Assembly (NCBI RefSeq): GCF_026013365.1
Contig: NZ_JAPDOE010000009.1
Coordinates: 166,431-230,430 of the forward strand
Source: Paenibacillus sp. LS1
Lineage (GTDB): Bacteria; Bacillota; Bacilli; Paenibacillales; Paenibacillaceae
Length of the DNA: 64,000 bases
Direction: 5' to 3'
Positions 8,546 to 18,125 of this stretch are shown piece after piece. Made by a program: the position numbers and the translations under genes. The notes beneath the pieces are model-generated. The model was not told the DNA's origin and did no database searches. It was given only the letters and a program-made list of their open reading frames with translations. Each line of letters begins with the position of its first letter. Positions within the stretch are counted from its first letter, which is position 1.

Positions 8546-9847
8546 ATGCTGACACCCAGAGATAATCAAGAAATTTCCCCCTCGATATACGACATGGTTG
8601 ATCAGGTTAACAAACGTATGCCGGACCATCCGGAACTTAACCAAATGTTCAAAAATTGTTTCACCAATACGATGGCGACCACAATTCAGCGCAAAGAAGA
8701 TGGAACAACTTTTGTGATTACAGGAGATATTCCTGCGATGTGGTTACGTGATTCTGCCGCTCAGGTCAGACCTTATCTGCTTCTCGCTTCAGAGGATGAA
8801 GATATCGCTGACATGATCGCTGGGCTGGTTGAACGTCAACTGAATTATATTCTCCTGGACCCTTATGCAAACGCTTTTAATGAGACGGAGAGTGGAAAAG
8901 GACATCAGGAAGACCTGACGCAGATGAATGATTGGATCTGGGAACGGAAGTATGAGATCGACTCACTGGCTTATCCGATTCAGCTCAGTTATCTCCTGTG
9001 GAAGAACACGGGGAGAACAGCTCAATTCAATGATACGTTCCGCAAAGCAGCCGAGATTATTATGCAGTTATGGCAAGTGGAGCAGCATCATGAGACGAAA
9101 TCACCCTATACGTTCCAACGTCTGGATGCTCCCGAAACCGATACACTCAGTCGAGAGGGACGAGGTACTGAAACGGTATACACAGGCATGACCTGGTCGG
9201 GATTCCGTCCCAGCGACGATCGCTGTGAATATGGATATCTGATTCCATCCAATATGTTCGCCGTTGTGGCGCTTCGATATCTGCAGGAAATTGCTGAAGC
9301 TGTGCTCAAGGATGAATCGCTGGCAGCGACCGCTAATCAGTTGGAGGAACAGATCAACAAAGGTATTCAGGATTACGGCACCGTTGAACATCCGGAATAT
9401 GGAACCATATATGCGTACGAAACGGATGGGAAAGGCAATCACAATCTGATGGATGATGCCAATGTGCCGAGCCTGCTGTCTTTACCTTATCTCGGATATG
9501 TGGAGGAGAACGACGAGGTGTATCAGAATACACGCCGTTTCATTCTTTCCTCGCACAACCCGTATTTTTATGAGGGAACAGCTGCAGCGGGAATCGGTAG
9601 TCCACATACACCGGAAGGGTACATCTGGCATATCGCTTTATCGATGCAGGGGCTGACTACAGAGGATCGCAATGAAAAACTAAGATTGCTTCAGCTCATC
9701 CATAAGACGGACGCGGATACCGGACTGACTCATGAGGGCTTTTCGGCTAACGATCCACATGAATATACTCGTTCATGGTTTTCATGGTCCAACATGCTCT
9801 TTAGTGAACTGATGATGGATTATTGCGGATTCCGCGTACAGAAATAG
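8546..9847 (+). CDS. Glycoside hydrolase family 125, exo-alpha-1,6-mannosidase
   Basis: Cytoplasmic enzyme of 433 residues without a signal peptide. GH125 enzymes remove terminal alpha-1,6-linked mannose with inversion, acting on N-glycan or fungal mannan fragments. The GH125 landmarks are MWLRDSAAQVRPYL (about residues 68-81), the acid-carrying segment FRPSDDRCEYGYLIPSNM with Asp224/Asp225, and LTHEGF with Glu397 as the likely general base, followed by SWFSWSNMLFSEL near the C-terminus. The length fits the family. It is the first gene of a likely operon with a sugar ABC importer and a GH38 mannosidase, so it probably processes imported oligosaccharides inside the cell. The catalytic residue numbers are mapped from known GH125 enzymes by motif. 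Confidence 0.9.
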   Translation: MLTPRDNQEISPSIYDMVDQVNKRMPDHPELNQMFKNCFTNTMATTIQRKEDGTTFVITGDIPAMWLRDSAAQVRPYLLLASEDEDIADMIAGLVERQLNYILLDPYANAFNETESGKGHQEDLTQMNDWIWERKYEIDSLAYPIQLSYLLWKNTGRTAQFNDTFRKAAEIIMQLWQVEQHHETKSPYTFQRLDAPETDTLSREGRGTETVYTGMTWSGFRPSDDRCEYGYLIPSNMFAVVALRYLQEIAEAVLKDESLAATANQLEEQINKGIQDYGTVEHPEYGTIYAYETDGKGNHNLMDDANVPSLLSLPYLGYVEENDEVYQNTRRFILSSHNPYFYEGTAAAGIGSPHTPEGYIWHIALSMQGLTTEDRNEKLRLLQLIHKTDADTGLTHEGFSANDPHEYTRSWFSWSNMLFSELMMDYCGFRVQK

Positions 9848-9943
9848 AATTGCGTACAGAAATAGATAGGGAAGCAAGAGAGAACCTGCGAGTACATCAT
9901 AACGTTCGGAGTTCGTTGAATTTCGACAAGAGGAGAGCGAATC

Positions 9944-11323
9944 ATGAGAAAAATATCATTGAAAATGCCGGTAGCAGCAGTTATGACATCCTTGCTCATT
10001 CTAACTACAGCCTGTTCGGGCGGAAGCTCAAGTACAGGTACAACCAGTGATGGCAAGAAGGAAGTAACCGTATCGTTCCGTTCTTCAGGATCTGAAGATA
10101 CTCTTACGAAGTTTTTCCAATCAGGTTTGGTAGATCAATTCGAGAAAGAAAATCCGGATATCAAAATCAACATCGCGCCTGTATTGGCAAGTGAGGGTGA
10201 TTATACGTCCAAAATGGTTTTGCAGATGAAATCGCCTGATACGGCGCCAGATGTCATTGCAGAAGATACCTCCATCATTAAATCCGATGCTGCTGCCGGA
10301 TATCTGGAGCCGCTGGATACACAGGTTCAGGGATGGCCCGATTGGAAAGAACATATCATCGACAACCTTAAGGCGGGGGTTACAGGTGAAGACGGCAAGG
10401 TGTATGGCGTTCCGGCTACCTCGGATACACGCGGGATCTGGTACAACAAGGAACTGTTCCAACAGGCGGGCCTCGAAGTTCCATTCAAACCTGCAAGCTG
10501 GGCAGAAGTACTCGAAGCAGCACGTACCATCAAGCAAAAACTTCCGGGTGTGACGCCACTTAATATGATCGTGGGCAAAGCAAACGGTGAGGGTGTGACC
10601 ATGCAAACGCTGGAAATGCTGCTCTATGGTACGGCGGATACGCTGTATAACGACACCAGCAAGAAATGGGTCGTGAACAGCCCGGGACTGCTGGATTCCT
10701 TCAAATTCATAGATCAAGTGTTTAACACGGATAAAACAGGTCCGACCATGCAGGTGGCCTTGAATGGACAAGCTGGCAGTATTGCATTCCAGCAACAGTT
10801 CCCACAAGACAAACTGGCGATGGCAGTAGATGGTAGCTGGGCAGGTTCAACATGGGCCGAGAACGGTGCTGCTCCAATCGCCAACGTCGAAGAGAAAATA
10901 GGCTTTGCGCCATTCCCAACACAAAATGGGGAAGAACCGGGGGCAACTACGATGTCTGGAGGCTGGGCTTGGTCTGTTCCTGCACAAGCGAAGAACAAGG
11001 AAGCAGCTTGGAAATTTATCGAGTTTCTGATGAATAAGGAAAATGCGACTGCACGCGTAGTAGCGGAAGGCAGCCTCAGTCCGCGTAATGATTCCACAGA
11101 AGTTGAAGGGTATACGGATCGTCCATATACCAAAGAAGCACAGGAACTCTTGAATGTGGCCCACTTCCGTCCAGCGAATGATCAATATGCAGCGGTATCC
11201 GCACAATTGCAAAGCATTGTTGAGAGTATTGCCTCTGGCAAGCTGACGCCGGAAGAGGGAATTACGCAATTGAAGGACAACGTATCCCGTTCCCTTGGCG
11301 CGGACAGCATCGAAGAGAAATAA
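9944..11323 (+). CDS. Sugar ABC transporter substrate-binding lipoprotein
   Basis: Extracellular solute-binding protein (family 1, MalE/UgpB type) of 459 residues. It has a lipoprotein signal ending TTACSGG with the acylated Cys at residue 24; the residue at -3 is Thr rather than the usual Leu. A Ser/Gly/Thr-rich linker precedes the mature domain. The motif WYNKELFQQAGL (about 168-179) and SGGWAWSVPAQAKNKEAAWKF (about 332-352) are typical of this family. It lies between a GH125 and a GH38 mannosidase with two permeases, so the ligand is most likely a manno-oligosaccharide or N-glycan fragment. That ligand is inferred from context. Confidence 0.9.
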   Translation: MRKISLKMPVAAVMTSLLILTTACSGGSSSTGTTSDGKKEVTVSFRSSGSEDTLTKFFQSGLVDQFEKENPDIKINIAPVLASEGDYTSKMVLQMKSPDTAPDVIAEDTSIIKSDAAAGYLEPLDTQVQGWPDWKEHIIDNLKAGVTGEDGKVYGVPATSDTRGIWYNKELFQQAGLEVPFKPASWAEVLEAARTIKQKLPGVTPLNMIVGKANGEGVTMQTLEMLLYGTADTLYNDTSKKWVVNSPGLLDSFKFIDQVFNTDKTGPTMQVALNGQAGSIAFQQQFPQDKLAMAVDGSWAGSTWAENGAAPIANVEEKIGFAPFPTQNGEEPGATTMSGGWAWSVPAQAKNKEAAWKFIEFLMNKENATARVVAEGSLSPRNDSTEVEGYTDRPYTKEAQELLNVAHFRPANDQYAAVSAQLQSIVESIASGKLTPEEGITQLKDNVSRSLGADSIEEK

Positions 11324-11390
11324 GGATATCGATATATTCGGAGGGGGAGGCACAATCTCCCCTTTTTCCGGTTCGAATGGAGAGTGACTT

Positions 11391-12257
11391 ATGAAAAGGA
11401 AAGCACCAGGCTCATTTCTGTTTCTAATGCCTTCCGTACTGTTATTACTTGTGTTTTTCATTGTTCCCATCATTCTGACGATCTGCTTTGCCTTTACGAA
11501 TATGGCTCTGACCGGGGCGGCAGCCAAGAGTTTGGAATTTGTCGGATTCCAGAATTTCATTAATATGTTCCATGATCCGGACTTCCGCATTAGTGTCTGG
11601 CGCACGCTGGTCTTTCTCATCTTCTCCGCAGTGATTGGTCAGGTATTGCTTGGATTCATTCTGGCGCTTCTAATGAAGGAGAAAAATGTGACGTTCCGCC
11701 GCGTCATCGGCATCATCGTCATTGCCGGTTGGGTAACACCCGAGATTGTCGTGGCATTCTGTATGGTGGCCTTTTTCAGTGACAATGGTTCATTGAATCA
11801 GATTCTCGGCTGGTTCGGGGCAAATCCAATCTCATGGTTGTTCAGTTTCCCTATGGTTAGTGTCATTATCGCGAATATCTGGCACGGCACAGCCTTTTCA
11901 ATGATGGTCTATCAGTCGGCACTGGATGATATCCCGAAGGAAGTCGAAGAAGCTGCCATTATTGACAGCGCCACCGGGTTCCAGATTGTCAGACACATTA
12001 CGATTCCAATGGTAAAAGGGTCCATCGTGACCAACATGATGTTGGTTACTCTACAGACACTGGGTGTGTTCACGCTGATCTATACGATGACCGGTGGTGG
12101 CCCGGGTACTTCGACACAAACCTTGCCGATCTTCATGTACAACCAGGCCTTTGTGAACTATCAGTTTGGATACGGCACAGCCATATCTCTGGTTCTGTTG
12201 TTCATCGGTATTATCGCCAGCCTGTTCTACATGCGATCTATGAAAGTGAAAGTGTAA
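11391..12257 (+). CDS. Sugar ABC transporter permease, MalF type
   Basis: Inner-membrane permease of 288 residues with six predicted membrane segments, starting at about residue 8 (FLFLMPSVLLLLVFFIVPIIL). The ATPase-docking EAA loop reads EEAAIIDSATGFQIVRHITIPM (about 185-206). It forms the heterodimeric channel with the next gene. Importers of this family use an ATPase, and none is encoded here, so a shared MsmX-like ATPase elsewhere in the genome is expected, as is common in Firmicutes. Confidence 0.92.
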   Translation: MKRKAPGSFLFLMPSVLLLLVFFIVPIILTICFAFTNMALTGAAAKSLEFVGFQNFINMFHDPDFRISVWRTLVFLIFSAVIGQVLLGFILALLMKEKNVTFRRVIGIIVIAGWVTPEIVVAFCMVAFFSDNGSLNQILGWFGANPISWLFSFPMVSVIIANIWHGTAFSMMVYQSALDDIPKEVEEAAIIDSATGFQIVRHITIPMVKGSIVTNMMLVTLQTLGVFTLIYTMTGGGPGTSTQTLPIFMYNQAFVNYQFGYGTAISLVLLFIGIIASLFYMRSMKVKV

Positions 12258-12279
12258 CCATGAAGGAGGTTCGATCCCT

Positions 12280-13104
12280 ATGGTCAAACATGGGCTTCAA
12301 CGCAAAATCCAGTACGGGATTCTAGTTTTTCTAGGGCTCTGTTTTTTATTGCCGCTGCTCTGGATCATTCTGGCTTCATTTGACCCGAACGCGCAACAGG
12401 GCATCAAAATGCCCAGTACCTGGACCATTCAAAATTTTAAGGATGTACTCGGGGATTCGAGCAATCTTCGTTCATTCGGTGTGGGCCTGATTCTGTCGGG
12501 AGGGCAAGCGATCTTGGTTGTTCTGGTATCGGTTCTTGCTGCTTATCCATTATCCCGTTATGAAATGAGATTCAAAAAAAGCTTCCTCTTATCCATTCTG
12601 TTCATGACAGCTCTTCCGATTACTGCCGTGATGGTTCCGGTATTTCAAATGTTTCTGTTCTTCAAAATGCAAAATAGCATCATTGCCACGATGCTGTTCC
12701 TGACGGCATCTTCACTTCCTTACGGCATCTGGATGATGAAAAACTTCATGGATTCGGTGCCGATTGATCTGGAAGAATCGGCATGGATTGATGGAGCGTC
12801 CGTGTGGAGTAGTTTGAGACGAATCGTAGCGCCATTGATGTTACCTGGTATCGCAACGATAGCGATATTTACCTTTTCGGGAAGTTGGGGCAACTTCTTC
12901 GTGCCCTATATCCTGCTCCAGACACCGGAAAAACTTCCGGCATCGGTCACAATTTATCAATTCTTCGGCAGCCACGGTATGGTTGAATACGGCAGATTGG
13001 CTGCATTTTCACTACTTTACACGATGCCTTCGGTTGTGCTATATATCTTCTCCCAGCGTTACATGTCCAAGGGCTTCAGCATGGGCGGGGCAACCAAAGG
13101 TTAA
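12280..13104 (+). CDS. Sugar ABC transporter permease, MalG type
   Basis: Second channel subunit, 274 residues and six predicted membrane segments. Its EAA loop is LEESAWIDGASVWSSLRRIVAPLM (about 164-187). It lies 22 bases after the MalF-type gene behind AAGGAGG and 18 bases before the GH38 gene, so the genes are almost certainly co-transcribed. No ATPase gene follows. Confidence 0.92.
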   Translation: MVKHGLQRKIQYGILVFLGLCFLLPLLWIILASFDPNAQQGIKMPSTWTIQNFKDVLGDSSNLRSFGVGLILSGGQAILVVLVSVLAAYPLSRYEMRFKKSFLLSILFMTALPITAVMVPVFQMFLFFKMQNSIIATMLFLTASSLPYGIWMMKNFMDSVPIDLEESAWIDGASVWSSLRRIVAPLMLPGIATIAIFTFSGSWGNFFVPYILLQTPEKLPASVTIYQFFGSHGMVEYGRLAAFSLLYTMPSVVLYIFSQRYMSKGFSMGGATKG

Positions 13105-13122
13105 TGACAGGAGGTACGCAAC

Positions 13123-15915
13123 ATGACAACCAAAAAGACGGCACATCTTATCTCGCATACCCATTGGGACCGTGAATGGTATATGCCTTATGAACATCAT
13201 CATGTACTGCTCATTGAGCTGATGGATAAACTGCTGGACACGCTTGATCAGGACCCGGAATATCGTTATTTCCATCTGGATGGACAGACGATTATTCGTG
13301 AAGATTATTTGCAGGTTCGGCCCGAACAGCAGGAGAGGCTCGACCGTTATATTCGTGAAGGACGCATTCATTTTGGCCCATGGTATGTGTTACAGGATGA
13401 ATTTCTGACCAGCAGCGAGGCCAACTTGCGTAATCTGCTCATCGGTCATCGTGATGCTCGACCTTTGGGCGTGATATCCAAGACGGGATATTTTCCAGAC
13501 TCGTTTGGAAATATGGGACAGGCACCGCAGATTCTGCAACAGGCGGACATTCATAACGCGATCTTCGGGCGCGGGGTAAAGCCTACGGGATTCAATAATG
13601 CCGTGGTTGATGCAGACAGTTATGAATCTCCCTATTCCGAGATGATCTGGCGTTCGCCGGATGGTTCGGAAGTACTCGGAATTTTGTTCGCGAATTGGTA
13701 CTGCAATGGGATGGAAGTTCCGGTTGATCCGGAGAAAGCCCGAGCCTATTGGGATAAAAATCTGGAAGACGCCGAGAAATTCACATCGACTCCACATCTG
13801 TTGTTCATGAATGGTTGTGATCATCAGCCGATCCAGACGGATCTGCCCGAGGCTTTACGCACAGCAGCTGCGTTGTACCCTGACGTGGAATTTATTCACT
13901 CCAATTTTGATGATTACATTGAGGCTGTTACGAAGGAAGTCCCTGAGCATCTGGCGACCATTGAGGGGGAGCTTCGCAGTCAGCACACGGATGGTTGGGG
14001 AACACTGGTGAATACGGCATCCGCAAGGGTTTATCTGAAACAGTTGAACCAGCAGGGGCAGACACTGCTTGAAAAAGTAGCCGAACCTCTGGCCGCTATG
14101 GCCCATATTGCCGGAGTAAAAGATTATCCGCACCATCTGTTGACGCATGCATGGAAGATGCTGATGCAGAACCACCCGCATGATAGCATCTGCGGATGCA
14201 GTGTCGATGAGGTTCACCGTGAGATGGTGACCCGCTTTGCGAAGAGCAGACAGCTTGCAGAGAAATTGGTTTCCCAGAGCGCGCAGGCGATTGCTGAGTC
14301 TATACAAGTGCAACCTGCTGAGGCTTGGGGAGAGGAAGCGGTGCTGTTCACCGTGTTCAACACGAGTGGATGGAATCGGAATGGGATCATTGAGATGGAC
14401 CTGATTGTGGATAAAGCATTCTTCCCGGAAGGGCCTAATCCTCAGGCACTTGCGCAGAAGGTGGAAAAAGATGCATTGCCAACGTATCAGCTAGTCGATT
14501 CGGATGGACACGTGTATTCGGCAGAAATCAAGGATCTGGGTGCACATTTCGGCTATGAACTTCCGAAGGACCGTTTCCGACAGCCCTATATGGCTCGTAA
14601 AGTAAGAGTTACTTTCCAGGCGGCGGATGTACCTTCTCTAGGTTATAAGACGTATGCTCTCATTCCAGTCGCGAAACAAGCAGAAATTGCTGAAGTGCCC
14701 CATTCGAGCCAACTCATCCAGGTTCAGGGAATGATGATGGAGAACGGTCAATTGCGGGTGACAGTTGAAGAGAATGGTACGGCAACGATTGAAGATAAGG
14801 TCTCCGGTGCTATATACAGGGGATTGAATTCATATGAGAATACCGGTGATATCGGCAATGAATATGTCTACCGTCAACCCGAGGGAGAGACAACGCTGAC
14901 CACGGAGCATCTGAAGGCAGACCTGCGGATTGTGGAGCAGTCTCCGTATCGAGCAGTTATGGAGAGTGTATTACGCTGGGATATTCCTGCTGGAGCAGAT
15001 GATCTGTTCGAGCTGGAGAAGCGACAAATGGTTCCTTTTACAGAACGGAAGGCACAGCGAGTTAAGAACACTGTTCCCTTGGTGATTACGACAACGTATA
15101 CGTTGGAGGCGGGCAGTAATATGGTCAAGGTAAAGGCTGACTTTAACAATCAGGCCAAGGATCATCGACTTTGCGCACTCTTTCCATCAGGACTAGTGAC
15201 AGAGGATCATTATGCGGATTCCATTTTTGAGGTTGCCAAACGCTCCAATACACCGGCAAAAGAATGGGTAAATCCGAGTAATGCGCAGCATCAGCAAGCA
15301 TTTGTACATGTGACGGATGGTGATCATGGCTTGATGATTGCGAACAAAGGGCTGAATGAATACGAAATTTTACAGCATGAAGATGGGAGTACGATTGCGG
15401 TTACACTGTTGCGTGCCTCTTCAGAGTTAGGAGATTGGGGTGTGTTTGAAACACCAGAAGCTCAATGTCTGGGACATCAGAGCGTGGAATATGCCATTAT
15501 TCCATTTGCGGGCGATGCTGCGGAGTCAGGTGCATGTGCATCCGCATATGTGTATCCGATTCCTTGGACGACTGTGCAACTAGGGACGCTTGCGTATACA
15601 TTTGAGCGAGAAAGTCATGCCGGAGCTGATGGGTACAAGGTGGAACTGCCTCTGTCCAAGCAATGGTTGGCGTGGAATACACAGGGTTCGACACTGGCGT
15701 TCTCTACACTGAAAATCGCAGAGGAAACCGGAGATTTGATTGCTCGCTGGTATAATTTGAACTCCGAACCGGTTGAGTTAAACGTACAAACTGGATTCGA
15801 ATGTGCCTCCGTCTATGAGAGCGATGTGCTGGAACGGGTTAAAGACACGTTGGAGGGGCAAAGCCAGACGGTATCGGGGTACAAGATTGTTACACAAGGG
15901 TATGCGTTACGGTGA
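13123..15915 (+). CDS. Glycoside hydrolase family 38 alpha-mannosidase
   Basis: Large cytoplasmic alpha-mannosidase of 930 residues, similar in layout to bacterial MngB-type GH38 enzymes. The N-terminal zinc-binding motif HTHWDREWY supplies His14 and Asp16. The predicted nucleophile is Asp126 in FPDSFGNMGQ. The second zinc-site segment is NHPHDSICGCS with His351, His353 and Asp354. These are followed by the helical bundle and the long beta-sandwich C-terminal half. GH38 retaining enzymes cleave alpha-1,2/1,3/1,6-mannosides or phospho-mannosyl-glycerate. With GH125 and a sugar importer in the same operon, intracellular degradation of alpha-manno-oligosaccharides is the best reading. A strong terminator follows. 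Confidence 0.92.
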   Translation: MTTKKTAHLISHTHWDREWYMPYEHHHVLLIELMDKLLDTLDQDPEYRYFHLDGQTIIREDYLQVRPEQQERLDRYIREGRIHFGPWYVLQDEFLTSSEANLRNLLIGHRDARPLGVISKTGYFPDSFGNMGQAPQILQQADIHNAIFGRGVKPTGFNNAVVDADSYESPYSEMIWRSPDGSEVLGILFANWYCNGMEVPVDPEKARAYWDKNLEDAEKFTSTPHLLFMNGCDHQPIQTDLPEALRTAAALYPDVEFIHSNFDDYIEAVTKEVPEHLATIEGELRSQHTDGWGTLVNTASARVYLKQLNQQGQTLLEKVAEPLAAMAHIAGVKDYPHHLLTHAWKMLMQNHPHDSICGCSVDEVHREMVTRFAKSRQLAEKLVSQSAQAIAESIQVQPAEAWGEEAVLFTVFNTSGWNRNGIIEMDLIVDKAFFPEGPNPQALAQKVEKDALPTYQLVDSDGHVYSAEIKDLGAHFGYELPKDRFRQPYMARKVRVTFQAADVPSLGYKTYALIPVAKQAEIAEVPHSSQLIQVQGMMMENGQLRVTVEENGTATIEDKVSGAIYRGLNSYENTGDIGNEYVYRQPEGETTLTTEHLKADLRIVEQSPYRAVMESVLRWDIPAGADDLFELEKRQMVPFTERKAQRVKNTVPLVITTTYTLEAGSNMVKVKADFNNQAKDHRLCALFPSGLVTEDHYADSIFEVAKRSNTPAKEWVNPSNAQHQQAFVHVTDGDHGLMIANKGLNEYEILQHEDGSTIAVTLLRASSELGDWGVFETPEAQCLGHQSVEYAIIPFAGDAAESGACASAYVYPIPWTTVQLGTLAYTFERESHAGADGYKVELPLSKQWLAWNTQGSTLAFSTLKIAEETGDLIARWYNLNSEPVELNVQTGFECASVYESDVLERVKDTLEGQSQTVSGYKIVTQGYALR

Positions 15916-15942
15916 GTTGATTTTTGAATATGATAATTATAG

Positions 15943-15980
15943 AAACCTCCTGTTCACGGTAGTGTGGACAGGAGGTTTTT
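15943..15980 (+). terminator. Terminator of the alpha-mannoside operon
   Basis: A long stem (AAACCTCCTGT with ACAGGAGGTTT, extendable) followed by TTTTT, directly after the GH38 gene. Confidence 0.85.
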
Positions 15981-16160
15981 GTTATGTGAACTGGTTATGT
16001 AGAATATATCAGGGATTTGGACAAGTATATAAATGTCTAATAACATTCATGTCGTGATTTTATACATTAATTGTCGTGAGTTTCTATTAAAAATAGATTA
16101 AGTCTGTGATAACTTATAGATAAATGTCAGAATATTATATAGTATGGAGGTAAGACAACA

Positions 16161-17165
16161 GTGACCATTCGAATTGGAAAAATTAGTTTGTGGCATGTTC
16201 ATGCATGGGATTACATCAAGCAAGTACAGGAACATGAGGATACGGTCATCGCAGCCGTCTGGGATGAAGATGCCAAGCGGGGGCAGGAAGCGGCTGAACG
16301 TTTAAACGTACCCTTCTATGCTTCACTCGAAGATATGCTGGCCAAGGACGACATCGATGCCGTTATTGTAGATGCGCCAACTCGCATCCATGAAGAGGTG
16401 ATTACCGCTGCTGCAAAAGCAGGTAAACACATCTTTACAGAGAAGGTAATTGCGTCGACACAGGCGGAATCCAACAGAATCCTTAATGAGGTAAAGGCAA
16501 GCAAGGTCAAGATGACAGTCTCCTTACCACGACTGAATGCAGGATACACGTTAACGATTCAGGATGTACTTAACCAAGGATTACTTGGCAAAGTAACTTA
16601 TGTTAGAGCGCGTTTATCGCATGATGGAGCGATTTCTAACTGGTTGCCTGAACACTTCTATGATCTGAAGGATTGTCAGGGCGGTGCGCTGATTGATCTG
16701 GGTTGCCATCCGATGTATCTGACCAAACTGTTTCTGGGTCAGGAAGTAACCGCGGTTAACGCGAACTTCGGATATATTACAGGCAAAGAAGTGGAAGATA
16801 ATGCAGTCGCAACCTTGTTCACGGATTCAGGAGCAGTTGGCGTTGTTGAAGCTGGTTTTGTGAACAGCCATTCTCCGTTTACGATTGAGGTTCATGGTAC
16901 GGAAGGTACACTTCTGTATGGAACACCTGATGACAAGTTATTGATTCGCACGAAAGCAGCACAGGGACAGTATCAAGAGTGGACTGGACTTCCTTTGGCA
17001 GACCAAAGAGAAAGCGCATTCAATCAATGGGTTGCACATATACAGAATGATACAGATGCAACTGAAAACGTGCAGATCGCTATAGAGCTAACCCGATTAA
17101 TGGAAGCTGCGAATCTCTCTGCCAAGGAAGGGCGCAGAATCGCTCTGAATGAGTTGAAGGATTAG
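16161..17165 (+). CDS. Gfo/Idh/MocA-family oxidoreductase with atypical N-terminus
   Basis: Putative NAD(P)-dependent sugar or polyol dehydrogenase of 334 residues, starting with GTG behind GGAGGT. The family is recognisable from the Rossmann region, the TEKVIAST motif (the usual EKP position, about residue 93) and the C-terminal alpha/beta dimerisation domain with GGALIDLGCHPMYL (about 173-186). The usual GxGxxG dinucleotide loop near the N-terminus is replaced by GKISLWHVHAWDY, so cofactor binding may differ. It is the first of three co-directional genes with an AraC regulator and a second Gfo/Idh/MocA enzyme. The substrate is unknown. Confidence 0.82.
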   Translation: MTIRIGKISLWHVHAWDYIKQVQEHEDTVIAAVWDEDAKRGQEAAERLNVPFYASLEDMLAKDDIDAVIVDAPTRIHEEVITAAAKAGKHIFTEKVIASTQAESNRILNEVKASKVKMTVSLPRLNAGYTLTIQDVLNQGLLGKVTYVRARLSHDGAISNWLPEHFYDLKDCQGGALIDLGCHPMYLTKLFLGQEVTAVNANFGYITGKEVEDNAVATLFTDSGAVGVVEAGFVNSHSPFTIEVHGTEGTLLYGTPDDKLLIRTKAAQGQYQEWTGLPLADQRESAFNQWVAHIQNDTDATENVQIAIELTRLMEAANLSAKEGRRIALNELKD

Positions 17166-17189
17166 GTTTTATTAGGGAGGTGTGCAATC

Positions 17190-18113
17190 TTGAGCCTGTA
17201 TCCTTATGAGAAAATGCTTGAGCGGCAGGATCTCCTGGAGAGACTGGATATTTTAATGGTTTGGGGACATTATGAGATTCGTGTGATGCGATTTCATCTG
17301 ACTTCTTTTCCAGCGGGCCGAGTTGTGGATTTCCATAATCATGCGGAGTTCGAGTTTCATTTTATCCCAAGAGGTAAAGGTCAAGTTATTTTGGATGATG
17401 AGACACATGCACTCTCCGAAGGTATGCTGTATTTGACAGGACCGGGAGTCGTTCATTATCAGGAGGCGGACGCCGAAGAGGATATGGATGAACTATGTCT
17501 TCATGTGGATATTGTCCATAAGCCAAGAGAGCATGTGGATCCCTGGGAAGCCGCTGAATCCGAGGAAACGATGGAGAAGCTGAGAACGCTTCCGCTGGCT
17601 CCGGTGAATGATTATCATCGAGCGATGCATTGTTTTTTGGAAGCCTATGAGGCTTGTGATCACAAATTAATAGGATATTATACGTCCATTAAACAACTGG
17701 TCATCAGCATATTACTTAAAACCGTGCGAGCCTACGACACCGGCGGGAATCGACCGGAAGCCCCTGTGCGGGATATGTCGGTGTATCGCTATGAGTATGC
17801 AGTGCAGTATATGGAGGCGAACCACCCTACAGTGGTCACGCTGGAGCATGTAGCTGAGAAACTTCATATTAGCAGCAGACAATTGCAGCGAATCTTCTAT
17901 CAGGTACAGCCAGAGATGCCGTTCAGCCGCGTACTGGAGGATATTCGTCTGCGCGCCGTGTGCCGCAATCTGGAGGAAAGCAACGTATCCATTGAACAGA
18001 TCGCTCTTGCTTCAGGTTTCAATAATGCCAACTATTTGCATGCTGTATTTCGCAAACGTCTGGGGATGACCCCGTCGGCTTTTCGTAAAATGAAACAACC
18101 AATACTTAAGTGA
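17190..18113 (+). CDS. AraC-family transcriptional regulator (cupin sensor)
   Basis: Regulator of 307 residues starting with TTG; GGGAGGTG lies 7 bases upstream. The N-terminal half carries a cupin-like sugar-sensing domain (VDFHNHAEFEFHFIPRGKG; GPGVVHYQ). The C-terminal 100 residues hold two helix-turn-helix motifs (VAEKLHISSRQLQRIF and IEQIALASGFNNANYLHAVFRK) ending in a GMTPSAFRK tail. It is sandwiched between two dehydrogenase genes and probably activates this small operon in response to the sugar they metabolise. Confidence 0.9.
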   Translation: MSLYPYEKMLERQDLLERLDILMVWGHYEIRVMRFHLTSFPAGRVVDFHNHAEFEFHFIPRGKGQVILDDETHALSEGMLYLTGPGVVHYQEADAEEDMDELCLHVDIVHKPREHVDPWEAAESEETMEKLRTLPLAPVNDYHRAMHCFLEAYEACDHKLIGYYTSIKQLVISILLKTVRAYDTGGNRPEAPVRDMSVYRYEYAVQYMEANHPTVVTLEHVAEKLHISSRQLQRIFYQVQPEMPFSRVLEDIRLRAVCRNLEESNVSIEQIALASGFNNANYLHAVFRKRLGMTPSAFRKMKQPILK

Positions 18114-18125
18114 GGGTGAATATAT

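Noticed and set aside
10847..11620. 257-codon minus-strand ORF across the sugar-binding protein and permease genes
   Set aside because: Spans two real genes and their gap, with no family resemblance.
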